Below, one piece after another: positions 49,027-58,199 of a DNA stretch of 64,000 bases. Made by a program: the position numbers and the translations under genes. Position 1 is the first letter of the stretch; each line of letters begins with the position of its first letter. Origin of the DNA: Streptomyces sp. NBC_01198 (GTDB taxonomy: Bacteria > Actinomycetota > Actinomycetes > Streptomycetales > Streptomycetaceae); NCBI RefSeq assembly GCF_036010485.1, contig NZ_CP108568.1:4285001-4349000 (forward strand). Reading direction: 5' to 3'. The notes under the pieces are model-generated. The model was given only the letters and a program-made list of their open reading frames with translations, made no database searches and was not told the DNA's origin.

Positions 49027-50520
49027 TCAGCAGAACGCGGGTGGGACGCTCTGCTCGTACTGGAAGACATTGCAGGGGTCGTACTTCGCCTTGATCCTGC
49101 GCAACCGGTCGAAGTTGCCGTCCCAGTAGGCGGTCTCCCAGTCCTGCATACCGATGTTCGGGACGTTGACGTAGGCACCGTGCACGTAGGGCCGCAGCGC
49201 CTGGCTGAACTCGGCGATCCACGCCTGAGCCACCGGGGTCAGCTCGTCGCCGCTTCCCGGGACGCCGCGGGTGCCCCAGCCGGCACCCGGCTCGGAGTAG
49301 AAGAGCGCGTCACGGTGCGGGAACGACGTGCCGCCGCGGGGGCTCCTCCTGACCGCGCCGCCGAAGGCCTGGGCGAAGAAGTTGCTGTCGTCGGTGGGCG
49401 CGTCCCGCATGAACTGGGCGACGATGTCGATCGCCACGGCCGGGAACGGCTTGTAGGTGAACTGCGAGAAGAACTTCCAGTTGGCGGGTTCGTCTGCCGT
49501 CGGGATCTGGAATCCCGCGTACACGTCGCCCCAGTTGCCGACCTGGGTGGTGACGTTGGGGCTGCCGATCGAGAGGAGCGGCGCCAGCAGCTTCTTCGCC
49601 TCCGCCGGTGTCCCCTCCGCGAGAACCGCGAACAGCAGGATCTGGTTCCGGTGGATCTCGAGCTGGGTGCCCAGCCGGTTGTCGGTGTTGGGTGCCGTGC
49701 GCTGATAGGTGTCGAAGATCCTTTGCAGGTCCCCGATGCCGTCCCACGTCGCCGTCAGGTAGGTGACACTCGCGAGCGGGGCCACCTTGTAGGTGAGGCG
49801 GGTGACGATCCCGTAGTTGCCGTTGCCCGCGCCGCGCAGAGCCCACAGCAGGTCTGGGTTGTCCTCCAGGCCCGCGTTGACCACCTTGGCGCATTCGGCG
49901 CCCTCCGCCACGACGACCTCGGCGCCGATCAGGCTGTCGCAGGCCATGCCGAGGTACCGGGTGAGGAAGCCGAGTCCGCCGCCGAGCGTCGCGCCGGACA
50001 GCCCCACGCTGCCCTCCGTGCCCGTCGTCACCGCGAAGTTCTGCTTGGCGAGCGTGGTCACCGCTTCCAGTTGGTTGAGGCCGGCGCCGACCGACGCCGT
50101 ACGAGCGTCGGCATCGATGTCCACCGACTTCAGCTCGCTGACATCGATCACGATGCCGTTGTCGACATTGGACCAGCCCTCAAGACTGTGGCGGCCGCTG
50201 CGCACTCGCAACGCGACGTCGTGCTGCCGCGCCCAGGTCAAGGCGTTCACGACGTCCTGGGTGTTCTGGGCGTAGACGATGACCAGTGGATAGTGCACGA
50301 ACAGTTCGTCCCAGCCGATGCTCGCGTCGGCATAGTCGGGATCGCGGGGACGCACGATGCGACCGGTCAACTGTGCCGGCGGGCAATTGCCGCTCTCGGA
50401 CACCTCGCTCACGGCGCTCGCGCTCGATGCCTCCAGGGCCACGACGCCCGGCACGACGACTGCACCGGCGCCCGCAGCCGCCGTCGCCTTGAGCAACCCG
50501 CGACGGGAAAAGTCGTCCAT
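49027..50520 (-). CDS. Tat-exported FAD-linked oxidase (BBE family)
   Basis: This 497-aa protein starts at ATG 50520. A twin-arginine signal (DDFSRRGLLKATAAAG) ends near ASSASAV. The FAD_binding_4 domain has VRSGRHSLEGW, whose histidine is the likely 8-alpha covalent FAD attachment, and GGGLGFLTRYLGMACDS. The second cysteine bond seen in bicovalent enzymes is not evident. The BBE C-terminus YWDGNFDRLRRIKAKYDP(C)NVF is present. Such berberine-bridge-type enzymes oxidise sugars, phenolics or alkaloid-like compounds in secondary metabolism; the substrate is unknown. Confidence 0.9.
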   Translation of the reverse strand: MDDFSRRGLLKATAAAGAGAVVVPGVVALEASSASAVSEVSESGNCPPAQLTGRIVRPRDPDYADASIGWDELFVHYPLVIVYAQNTQDVVNALTWARQHDVALRVRSGRHSLEGWSNVDNGIVIDVSELKSVDIDADARTASVGAGLNQLEAVTTLAKQNFAVTTGTEGSVGLSGATLGGGLGFLTRYLGMACDSLIGAEVVVAEGAECAKVVNAGLEDNPDLLWALRGAGNGNYGIVTRLTYKVAPLASVTYLTATWDGIGDLQRIFDTYQRTAPNTDNRLGTQLEIHRNQILLFAVLAEGTPAEAKKLLAPLLSIGSPNVTTQVGNWGDVYAGFQIPTADEPANWKFFSQFTYKPFPAVAIDIVAQFMRDAPTDDSNFFAQAFGGAVRRSPRGGTSFPHRDALFYSEPGAGWGTRGVPGSGDELTPVAQAWIAEFSQALRPYVHGAYVNVPNIGMQDWETAYWDGNFDRLRRIKAKYDPCNVFQYEQSVPPAFC

Positions 50521-51078
50521 GGTCCATGTCCTCTCAACCGCCTGCAGGTGCAAATTACCCTTTATTGGGTTATTCAGGCGGATCGGACAGTAGCAAGCGG
50601 TGACCACGGTCAACAGCTCCGACACGCTCGCAACAGCAGCCAAGGCACCTGACGAACTGACGGCCCGGGGACGGAGTGCCGGTGATGGGGGCGGAGATTG
50701 TCCAGTGGAGATCCTCGGCGGGGTCACCGATCACGAGCAGGACACCGGCGCGCTCGTGGCGATCGCGCCCCCGTGCGGTGGGACGGCGAGGGAACTGGCG
50801 AAGCAGATCCCGGTGGTCGCAGGTCACCGGGCGCTACGGCACAGAGGGCATCCAGGTACCGTCGGTGGTCGTCGCCCACCGTGCCGGATGGTCGTACGGC
50901 GACCCGAGCTGCCCGCCGCTGCCGTACCCCCGATCCCCCCCCCAGCAGGTCCACCCCGGGGCCGAGGAACCGCGGTTGGGCGACGAAGGCGCCGTCCGGA
51001 CTCATCGGGCGGCAGCGGGATCGCGGCTCCCCGCCCACAACGCGTCCGGGCCCCGTGCGGTTCCGCCGGGCCTGCGTG
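50521..51078. other. Gap without recognised gene
   Basis: The first ~60 bases upstream of the oxidase are AT-rich (TTTATTGGGTTATTCA) and could hold its promoter. The rest has long biased frames on both strands but no domain I can name. It may contain gene debris. Confidence 0.35.
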
Positions 51079-51930
51079 TCAACCGTTGGACGCAGGCAGG
51101 ATTCGGTGCGCCGCTGCCACCAGCGTGACGTTCTCCTTTTTGACGGAATCGAAGTAACCCGGGCGGGCTGCGATCAGCTTCTGCTGAATTCGCCTTTCTG
51201 CGGTCGACCAAGCAGTCGTGAGAGCCGTTGACTCCTTGCATGCCGCATCGGCTGCGGCAACATCCACCTCGTGCGGTGATGCATCTGCCCCAGAGCTGAA
51301 CGCGGGGTCGTTCACGGCAGCCAGCGGGTCCGGGAAGTCGAATCCACTCCGATGCATACATCTGCTCCACGCGTGAATGGCGGACGCCACCACCGCGGAG
51401 TCTCGGGCCTGCTCGAAACTGGATTTATTCACCGTGTTCCACAGGGTGAAATCGACCTCGGCGACACCAGTGTGCAGACGATCGTACGCCTTGCGCGCGC
51501 AACTGCTCCCGGTCGTTTTCTGTGCCGGCGAGAGTTGCGCGCTCTGCTTCCGCACCGCGTCGACGTCCGCGGCCTGGCGAGGATTCAGCCGGTAGCCGTA
51601 CTTCTGTGCGTCCGCGAGGTCGGTGATTCCGTACCGGCGTGAATTCACCGGGATCATGTCAGGTGCGCTCCGCCGCAGAGCCGGCCAACGGAAGCCATGA
51701 GTGCGCATGCAGTCGCCGGTCAGTTCATCCTGCGCGTTGTCCACCAGTGCCTGCTCCGCATTGGAGAGGGTGTACGCGTCCAGGGGCAGCCGGATGGTGC
51801 GGGTGAGACTCGTACCGCCGGGGACCGGACTCGCGTGACCCGACCGGGTGCCTTCCGTGGGGACACCGTGGGCGCATGCGGAGGAGAGAATCACGAGTGC
51901 GACGGCGAGAGCCTTCAGCGAGGTGCGCAT
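51079..51930 (-). CDS. Lipoprotein with four-cysteine repeat pattern
   Basis: This 283-aa protein starts at ATG 51930. A lipoprotein signal (LKALAVALVILSSAC) places the lipid cysteine near residue 19. The mature part has TGDCMRTHGFRWP, GSSCARKAYD, WSRCMHRSGFDFPDPLAAV and DAACKEST, matching the protein at 34180-35022 in order and spacing. The function is unknown. One member is in the island and one in the apparent chromosome, which suggests exchange or recruitment. Confidence 0.75.
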   Translation of the reverse strand: MRTSLKALAVALVILSSACAHGVPTEGTRSGHASPVPGGTSLTRTIRLPLDAYTLSNAEQALVDNAQDELTGDCMRTHGFRWPALRRSAPDMIPVNSRRYGITDLADAQKYGYRLNPRQAADVDAVRKQSAQLSPAQKTTGSSCARKAYDRLHTGVAEVDFTLWNTVNKSSFEQARDSAVVASAIHAWSRCMHRSGFDFPDPLAAVNDPAFSSGADASPHEVDVAAADAACKESTALTTAWSTAERRIQQKLIAARPGYFDSVKKENVTLVAAAHRILPASNG

Positions 51931-52024
51931 GGGGCCGCCCGATCTTCCTGGTGAGTCGGACAGGGATCGGACGGCCTACCGCCCGAACGCTCGGCAGCAG
52001 ACCGTTCCTGAACCCTGGGTCCGA

Positions 52025-52210
52025 CTAGAGCGGTTGAAGTGAGGACGCCTTGTTGTCGAAGCTCGGATTTCCTGAGTTCGACGACAGGTCGGCGTCCGCA
52101 CTCCACGGCTTCGCCACATATGCTGTGCCGCTGTAGTGTGCACCGTCATACAATTTCCAGGATGATGCAGTGTTGTTCGTCATCGCGCTGGCCGAGTTAT
52201 CGATCAAGGC
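52025..52210 (-). pseudogene. 3' fragment of a beta/gamma-crystallin-like (I36 inhibitor) secreted protein gene
   Basis: The minus frame ending at 52025 reads NTASSWKLYDGAHYSGTAYV and NPSFDNKASSLQ, the Greek-key pattern of peptidase-inhibitor I36 / crystallin-like proteins. The N-terminal part and signal peptide are gone; the frame runs into the IS remnant at about 52215. It looks cut by that element. Confidence 0.55.
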
Positions 52211-52216
52211 CGTGGA

Positions 52217-52624
52217 GTGGTACTCCCACCCAAGGCCTGCCATCTGCCCATATCCGTCGGGATCTCGGGGGCGAACCTGCACGACAGCCAGGCCCTCATC
52301 CCACTGGTCTGCGGCATTCCGCCGATCCGCTCCCAGCGCGGTCCGCGTCGCCGGCATCCCGCCAAACTGCACGCGGACAAGGGCTACGACTACAACCACC
52401 TGCGCAGATGGCTCGCCTTACGCGGGATCACGCACCGCATTGCCCGCAAAGGCATCGAGTCCTCCCAACGCCTCGGTCGTCATCGCTGGACCGTCGAACG
52501 CACCATGGCCTGGCTGGCCGGATGCCGCCGTCTGCACCGCCGGTACGAACGCAAAGCCGAGCACTTCCTCGCCTTCGCCAGCATCGCCTGCACTCTCATC
52601 TGCTACCGCAGACTCACCAAATGA
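52217..52624 (+). pseudogene. IS5-family transposase, C-terminal two-thirds
   Basis: An open frame of 136 codons contains GANLHDSQALIPLV, KLHADKGYDYNHLRRWL, RKGIESSQRLGRHRWTVERT and LAFASIACTLICYRRL, the D-E half of a DDE transposase. The N-terminal domain with the first aspartate is missing, so it cannot transpose. Confidence 0.8.
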
Positions 52625-52646
52625 GACGACTTCTAAGGTTCCGGTC

Positions 52647-52871
52647 ATGGTGATTGCGACTGTCCGCTGGTGGAGCGACGAAGAGGGATGGGGGGTGCTC
52701 GACTCGCCCGAGACTCCCGGAGGCTGTTTCGGCCATTTCTCCAATATTCAGATGGCCGGCTTCCGCGCTTTGTCGCTCGGGCAGCAGGTATACCTCACGT
52801 GGGAAGCCCCCGGCTTCAAACAAGACGGCTACGACTACCGTGCGGTGAGCATCGTGCCTCTGCCTGCCTGA
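52647..52871 (+). CDS. Cold-shock-domain-like small protein
   Basis: This 74-aa protein starts at ATG 52647. VIATVRWWSDEEGWGVLDS, GGCFGHFSNIQM and GQQVYLTWEAPG...YDYRAVSIV follow the five-strand cold-shock OB-fold layout, though the RNP1 K-G-F-G-F is replaced by EEGWGVL. It begins only 22 bases after the truncated transposase, so its native promoter may have been displaced and expression is uncertain. Confidence 0.75.
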   Translation: MVIATVRWWSDEEGWGVLDSPETPGGCFGHFSNIQMAGFRALSLGQQVYLTWEAPGFKQDGYDYRAVSIVPLPA

Positions 52872-52957
52872 GTACCTGACTCCGCCACCTTGAGAATGAT
52901 CAGCTCAGCCTGCGGGGTGGGTGGCGACGCGCCAGGACCGGACTGCGGGATGTGCCG

Positions 52958-53100
52958 TCAGTCGAGGAAGCGCTGAAGTGCGGTCGGGTGCCGGGGCTGG
53001 CGAGTGGGTGCCGGCGGCGGATGAGCGTCGATGCGTTCGAGGTTGACCGCGATGGCGGTCAGGACGTGCTGAACGTGGGCCTTGTCTTCGGTTCCACAAG
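52958..53100 (-). pseudogene. IS1182-type transposase C-terminal remnant
   Basis: The minus frame ending at 52958 reads HVQHVLTAIAVNLERID and then HPTALQRFLD, the usual C-terminus of IS1182-family transposases. The rest of the gene is absent. Confidence 0.5.
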
Positions 53101-53195
53101 GCCGCTAGTGGTTTTCACTGCCTTCCCCCACGAGGTCTGACGGCAGATCTGGTCCAACAACTACCGAAGTACCGACATCGTCTGCATCGAGCCGC

Positions 53196-54077
53196 CTATT
53201 CCCCCTTGGCCCACAGCACTTGGAATCGGCGTACACGCTCGGTCACCCGGTCGCCGATGGCCAGGCTGGTCTCGTAGATCCGCGACGGATCGCTGTCCTC
53301 CGTTGACGACTCGTAGCCGACCGCGCCGTCGAAGAGCACGAAGTTCTTCACGGAGTCGCGCCGTTCCGCCGCGGAGAGCGTGGATACGGCCAGGACGCGC
53401 ACGTCGATGCCGAGGGACTTCTGCCGGTCCCGCACCTCGGTGACCGCGGTATCGATCTCCGCGGGGGTGTTGACGATGATCAGCCGCCGGACGGGCACGC
53501 CGCGGCGGACTGCGGCCTCCTGCGCCGACTCGTAATGGCGGCCGAGATCGGTATCCCAGAACTCGCGGTCAACCGACGTGCTGGCGGCGTCCACGGAAAC
53601 GGCGGCGCAGCGCGTCAGGCTGAGGAGCCAGTCGCGGTCCTCACCCTCGTAGTCCGCGTGGTTGCCCCTGAGGTCGGCTAACAGGCCGGCGAGCCGGGCG
53701 ATCTCCGACCGCGCGAAGACGTAGAGGAGGTCCGGCCGCCCTGCGCCGAACTCCACCACGGTTCGGCTCAGTTGCTCGACCTCGGCCGAGCCGATGGGCG
53801 ACTCCTCCAGCAGGGCGGAGAGCCTGGTGGCGTCGTTGAAGCCGGTGAGTCCGTCCCTGACGAGGGTCTTCACCTCTAGTGCGTGGGCCGACAACTGCCC
53901 CTCGAAGTCCGCGAGATATTGGACGATAAGGGCCGCTCCGGCGATGAAGACGGAGACCGTGATCTTCCAGATCTCGGGCTGGTCGGCGAGATTGGTGAGC
54001 AGATAGGACAGGGCGCCAAGGCAGGCCGTGACAAGGACCTTCAGCAAGACCGCGGGTATCGGGCGAGTGCTACTCAT
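53196..54077 (-). CDS. Membrane-anchored hypothetical protein, last gene of SCO2521-type operon
   Basis: This 293-aa protein starts at ATG 54077 with GAGGGAG upstream and overlaps the stop of the previous gene. Two N-terminal membrane helices (ILLKVLVTACLGALSYLL region and ITVSVFIAGAALIVQYL) are followed by a cytoplasmic domain with RRLIIVNTPAEIDTAVTEV and KNFVLFDGAVGYES. The latter resembles phospholipase-D-like or DUF6879-type folds without an HKD motif. Function unknown; tight coupling suggests it anchors or assists the operon's other proteins at the membrane. Confidence 0.7.
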   Translation of the reverse strand: MSSTRPIPAVLLKVLVTACLGALSYLLTNLADQPEIWKITVSVFIAGAALIVQYLADFEGQLSAHALEVKTLVRDGLTGFNDATRLSALLEESPIGSAEVEQLSRTVVEFGAGRPDLLYVFARSEIARLAGLLADLRGNHADYEGEDRDWLLSLTRCAAVSVDAASTSVDREFWDTDLGRHYESAQEAAVRRGVPVRRLIIVNTPAEIDTAVTEVRDRQKSLGIDVRVLAVSTLSAAERRDSVKNFVLFDGAVGYESSTEDSDPSRIYETSLAIGDRVTERVRRFQVLWAKGE

Positions 54078-55231
54078 AGCTCCCTCGATGGACGTGGCGG
54101 ATGGCGGCGACGCTGCCGCGAAGCCGTGGTGTCGGGGGTGTCCGGCCGGGGGTGTCCGGCCGGATCCGGCAACGCGGACCCGGGCGGCATCGGCAGGGAG
54201 TGCAAGGCCAACTGGTCCCTGACACGCTGGACGAGGATCAGCCACTGTCGGCTGAATGCCGGGCTCCGCTCCAACGTCGCCCACACCGGGTCAAGACCGG
54301 GATCCACCCGGGCGCCCGGTAGCCACAGGTGCACCAGGTGCTCGATGGCAGGCCGCAGCAACGTCACCACCGTGGGACCGACCGCGGCTCTGGACTCGGC
54401 GCGGTCGACCATCCGAGCCAGGGTGGTGAGCAGCCAGTCGTGGAGGGCGAGATCCTCGCAGAGCGCGGCGACGACGATCGGCGGCGTCCCCGGCGGGACC
54501 CGCAGTGCCACGGTCCGCAGTCCGTCCTCGGCCAGCGTGAAGCTCTCGATCGACGGCCCCTCACCGTCGGCAGCCAGCCACGCCGCCCAGCGCAGGCGGG
54601 TCTGGGCGGCTCTGAACGGCGGGCGCTGGTCGAGCAGCCGGTGCCGGAGCAGCGCGGCGGGCAATCGCTCGGCGACGACACCGATGCCGAGGTCGGGGCC
54701 GTCGGCCCTCGATGCTCCGGCCAGAAAGCTGCGGGCGCTGGCAGCGGCCTGGAGGCTGCCGATCGGCTCGACGGCTCCGGGTCGCAGCAGGTAGTGGCCC
54801 CACGGCTGCCGCCGGTCAGGACCGGTCGCCTGGCAGTGGAAGCGGGCCGACGACTGCAGAACCCGGCCGCCGGTGAGGACGGCACGAGCCGCCAAGGTGC
54901 CGACCGCTCTCACCCGCGGACCGAGGTCGGCGGGCAGCCGGACGTCCACACCCGTGAGGACGTCAGGCGATACGGCGTAATGATTGGGGCGTTCGGACAC
55001 ACGCACTCGTTCGTCGGTGCGCAGCGCGAGCAGCTCGGCGGCTGCGGCACCGGACAGCGGGCGGGAGGCGGGCAGCAACCTGGTACGAATCTCGCCGCAG
55101 ATCAGGACCGGGTCAGCGGTCGTCGCCGTGTCTGGTTCCGCACCCGGATTCGCGGCCGGTTCCGCGCTGGGCTGCGGTTGGGTCTGCGCGGCCGGCACGT
55201 CAACGGCTCTCGGACAACCCGGGCATCTCAT
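54074..55231 (-). CDS. SCO2521-family protein
   Basis: This 385-aa protein starts at ATG 55231, overlapping the preceding stop (ATGA). It begins RCPGCPRAVDV and contains PVLICGEIRTRLLPASRP, DERVRVSERPNHYAVSPD, LAARAVLTGGRVLQSSARF and GHYLLRPGAVEPIG; the C-terminal ~40 residues are Pro/Arg-rich. These features and the neighbours fit the SCO2521 family, conserved in streptomycetes without known function. No catalytic motif is evident. Confidence 0.7.
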   Translation of the reverse strand: MRCPGCPRAVDVPAAQTQPQPSAEPAANPGAEPDTATTADPVLICGEIRTRLLPASRPLSGAAAAELLALRTDERVRVSERPNHYAVSPDVLTGVDVRLPADLGPRVRAVGTLAARAVLTGGRVLQSSARFHCQATGPDRRQPWGHYLLRPGAVEPIGSLQAAASARSFLAGASRADGPDLGIGVVAERLPAALLRHRLLDQRPPFRAAQTRLRWAAWLAADGEGPSIESFTLAEDGLRTVALRVPPGTPPIVVAALCEDLALHDWLLTTLARMVDRAESRAAVGPTVVTLLRPAIEHLVHLWLPGARVDPGLDPVWATLERSPAFSRQWLILVQRVRDQLALHSLPMPPGSALPDPAGHPRPDTPDTTASRQRRRHPPRPSREL

Positions 55232-56313
55232 GGGCCCTCGTAGAAAACGTACGAGGCACGATCGGCGACCACATCGGGCACAGGTGCGCCTTCGCGGGCT
55301 GACCGCTCGGTGACCTGGCGCCGAGCGTCCGGGTCCACGTCGACCTGGCTGAGGATGACCCGGACAGCGTGCTCCACCGGCATCAGGCCGACGGGCAGTA
55401 CGGAGCAGGTTCGGTAGGCGGCAAACGGGGCTGCGGTCGGGTTGAGTTGCACCACGGGCGGCAGTTCGTCCCAGTGTTGCGGGGGGCCCTCCGGCCCCAG
55501 GGGGCGCGGATGCACCACGCCTCGGCCGCGGTCGCGCAGCAGCCCGAGGCGGGTCAACTGCCAGACCGCGGCGAGAAAGGAACAGGACCAGACGCGCGTA
55601 TCCCGGTAGGCATGGGCGGGTTCGGCGCTTGGCGGCGGGCCGTCTCGGAACCCGTCGTCCCAGAGTTCGACGTCCATAAAGACGGAGTGCCGATGGGCCT
55701 CGGTCTCGGTGGGCGGGTGCCGCCGCAGGACCGGGGACATCGCCTGCCTGGGCTCGAAGGCGACCGGGTACCGGCCGTTGCTGAGACGACCGGTCTCGCG
55801 GGCCTGCGGCCGGCCGTCCTCGCCGGCTCCGAGCATGAACGGCGGCGGGGCGTCGACCAGCCGCCGTAACAGGCCCTCGGCGAGCAGGCGGCCGTCTGCT
55901 TCGACACAACCGGACTCGCGAGCCAGGTAGTCGATCGTCAGCCCGGCCTTCCCCGCCTCAGCGAGCAACCTCGGTAGGAGCACCGCCGGCGCGGACAATC
56001 GGCCGAAGTAGTCGTCGACGAGCAGGCAGGTACTGATCCTCGGCGGCGCGCTGCCGGGGGTTCCCGAACCGCCGAGGGCGCCGGGTGCGTCGGTCGCGTC
56101 CGCACCCGTACCGGTCGCGGCAGCCGCCGCCCGTACGGTGTCGGCCCACGGCCGTACCCGCCTGAAGTGCTGACGCAGACGCTCCGTGCCGCCCTCGAAA
56201 TCCTCCACCGCCAAGTGACCCAGTTCCAAGGACACATGGGAAAGCGGCACCGACTCGGTGCGGTCCTGCGCGGTGCCCTCTCGGAAGACGGCATCCATTT
56301 CCGCGTAGGTCAC
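55228..56313 (-). CDS. SCO2522-family protein
   Basis: This 361-aa protein starts at GTG 56313, overlapping the stop of the P-loop gene. The N-terminus is TYAEMDAVFREGTAQ. The central part has CLLVDDYFGRL, LLAEAGKAGLTIDYLARESGC and RRLVDAPPPF, then SVFMDVELWDD, VWSCSFLAAVWQLTRLG and a C-terminus with RASYVFYEGP. It fits the SCO2522 family by position and composition. Soluble; function unknown. Confidence 0.7.
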   Translation of the reverse strand: MTYAEMDAVFREGTAQDRTESVPLSHVSLELGHLAVEDFEGGTERLRQHFRRVRPWADTVRAAAAATGTGADATDAPGALGGSGTPGSAPPRISTCLLVDDYFGRLSAPAVLLPRLLAEAGKAGLTIDYLARESGCVEADGRLLAEGLLRRLVDAPPPFMLGAGEDGRPQARETGRLSNGRYPVAFEPRQAMSPVLRRHPPTETEAHRHSVFMDVELWDDGFRDGPPPSAEPAHAYRDTRVWSCSFLAAVWQLTRLGLLRDRGRGVVHPRPLGPEGPPQHWDELPPVVQLNPTAAPFAAYRTCSVLPVGLMPVEHAVRVILSQVDVDPDARRQVTERSAREGAPVPDVVADRASYVFYEGP

Positions 56314-57230
56314 AACGGCCCCCAGCAAGTCTTGTCGGTCAGCCGCGCCGCGAGGTCCGCGAAGGCTTCTGCCGTCTCCCGGTTCGCGATGCGGCTACCG
56401 AGCCAGTCCTCATCGGTGATCAACTGCTCCCGCCAGGCCAGGACGGGGTCGTACGGCACGGATCCCAGCGTCACGCTGTCCCCGAGTTCACAGGCGGACG
56501 CCAACCGGGACAGGTCCTGGTCGCGGGCGCGCATCCATGAGGACCGGTGCGCCGGTAGCAGGGCCCACGGTGGCGACTCGGGATCGGGGACAGCCACCCG
56601 CACGAAGCGCAGCGCCCCACGCAGCCGCCTGCCGTCCAGGCCGCGAGCCTCGCCGCTGGCCAGGATGCCGTGCTTGCCATGGACCAACCCCGAGGCCGCC
56701 AGCAGATGTTGGCGAGTCCAGCGGTGGTGCACCAGCCAACGGACGTCGATGCCGCGCAGCTCCGGCAGCGAGATCGCGCCGAGGACCAGGTCCGTCGCAT
56801 AGCTGCGACCGGCGCTGAGATCGATCATGAGGACATCGAACTCGCTGTAGAGCCGTAGGAGGATGTCGGCGCAGCGGTTGGTGGTGTCCCGGTTCGAGAC
56901 GAAGTCGCCACCGCCGCGGTCGCCGGGCAGCAGCACCAGTTGACCGGCACCGACAGGGCGGTCCTGGCGCAGCACCGGGCTCTCGGTCTCGGCCCAGACG
57001 TCGATGCGCACCGCGTCCCCGACGCGGCCCAGCAGATACGTGTGCAGGCCGGAGCGCTCGACGCCCTGGGCGGCACCGGGGAGGTCGAAAGGGACTGCGG
57101 CCGTGGGCGAGCCGAAGTCGAAGTCCAGACAGCAGACGTCGTCACCGGCGAGAGCCCGCCGGTAGGCGAGGTTGGCGCTGGTCACGGAGCGCCCGGTGCC
57201 CCCGGTGCCGGCGGCGGACAATACGAGCAA
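56310..57230 (-). CDS. SCO2523-family variant P-loop protein
   Basis: This 306-aa protein starts at TTG 57230 with GGAAAGGGTG upstream. It opens with a ParA/MinD-like variant P-loop SAAGTGGTGRSVTSANLAYR, where the usual lysines are replaced. It continues with CCLDFDFGSPTAAVPFDLPG and FDVLMIDLSAGRSYATDLVLG, the Walker B-like part of the SIMIBI fold. The loss of the P-loop lysine makes ordinary ATP hydrolysis doubtful. It probably organises the operon's proteins, as ParA-like proteins do, but this is not shown. Confidence 0.75.
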   Translation of the reverse strand: MLVLSAAGTGGTGRSVTSANLAYRRALAGDDVCCLDFDFGSPTAAVPFDLPGAAQGVERSGLHTYLLGRVGDAVRIDVWAETESPVLRQDRPVGAGQLVLLPGDRGGGDFVSNRDTTNRCADILLRLYSEFDVLMIDLSAGRSYATDLVLGAISLPELRGIDVRWLVHHRWTRQHLLAASGLVHGKHGILASGEARGLDGRRLRGALRFVRVAVPDPESPPWALLPAHRSSWMRARDQDLSRLASACELGDSVTLGSVPYDPVLAWREQLITDEDWLGSRIANRETAEAFADLAARLTDKTCWGPL

Positions 57231-57233
57231 GGG

Positions 57234-58067
57234 TCACCCTTTCCGGGCACCGGGTACCGGACGTCCGGTTTCCGGAGCGCACTTGCGACGCCCGCAGGCC
57301 AGGATCATCCCGGAGTATCCGTCACGGAGCGGAGCGTCGGTGAAGGTGACGAGGTCGATCCGGAGATCCGGCTCCGCGTAGTCGCCGAGAGCTGCGCGGA
57401 CTTCGTCCTGACCCACACTGCACGCCGGGAAACTGGCTCCGCCCACCGTATAGCCGCGCGAGGACTCCATGAACGCGGCGGCGAAGGGCGCGCCGGGCAC
57501 GAGGCATTCGGCGAATGACCGTAAGGCCTCGCGGAATTCCTCGTAGGAGGTGGTCATCCCCTCGGCCACGAAGAACAGGGTTCCGACGTCCCAGCGTTTC
57601 TTCGGCAGTTCGAACAAGTCGCCTGGCTGCACCCGGGCCGCCGTCCGCAGCGCCAGTCGCGGATCGCTGATGGCAGCGTAAGGTTCCGCCTTGCATAACA
57701 GGTCCCAGAAGTTGTCCCAGTTGGTGCCGTAGTGGGGCGTCTGCTGCCGCAGCCACGCGATGTTGGCCTGGGAACGCTCGAAGAGCGTGACTTCCCGGCA
57801 CCACGGCAGGAGAGCGAGCGCGGGATAGAGGTTCGCACCGGTTCCCACGTCGATACCGGCGAGAGGAGCGCCTGGGTTATCGTGACAATGCTGGCTGAAG
57901 TGGTCTCGCATGATGCCGACGATTGCCGCGTCGTCCTGGCGCAGGGACTGGTAGTTATGGTCGACATACGCTTCGGGATCGAAGACGTTCCAGTCGATGT
58001 CGGCGTTGCGCGCGCCGTGCCCTTCGGCGTCTTCCGGCGTCGGCGTCGCGGCGGGCCAGAGGGTCAT
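57234..58067 (-). CDS. SCO2525-family SAM-dependent methyltransferase
   Basis: This 277-aa protein is taken from ATG 58067; an upstream GTG at 58094 is possible. It has FDPEAYVDHNYQSLRQDD near the start, the SAM motif AGIDVGTGANLYPALALLP and VTLFERSQANIAWLRQQ, then VGTLFFVAEGMTTSYEEF and MESSRGYTVGG. This is the NNMT/PNMT-like fold described for the family. It is the first gene of the operon; the substrate is unknown, perhaps a secreted or membrane molecule handled by the downstream proteins. Confidence 0.78.
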   Translation of the reverse strand: MTLWPAATPTPEDAEGHGARNADIDWNVFDPEAYVDHNYQSLRQDDAAIVGIMRDHFSQHCHDNPGAPLAGIDVGTGANLYPALALLPWCREVTLFERSQANIAWLRQQTPHYGTNWDNFWDLLCKAEPYAAISDPRLALRTAARVQPGDLFELPKKRWDVGTLFFVAEGMTTSYEEFREALRSFAECLVPGAPFAAAFMESSRGYTVGGASFPACSVGQDEVRAALGDYAEPDLRIDLVTFTDAPLRDGYSGMILACGRRKCAPETGRPVPGARKG

Positions 58068-58199
58068 TTTCCAAGGATAGGGAACGGGTGGCAATCTGCG
58101 TCTGGTTTCAGCTCAGTCGGGGGACGCTGCCGGAGTTGACCGCGTCCGAACCAGCGGTCCGCGAAGGTCTCTCTCCGCGGCGTTCGACCTGGCCCGTGG

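Noticed and set aside
50600-51128. Several overlapping frames in the gap after the FAD oxidase
   Set aside because: Composition is typical of random high-GC frames and none shows a start signal together with a recognisable motif.
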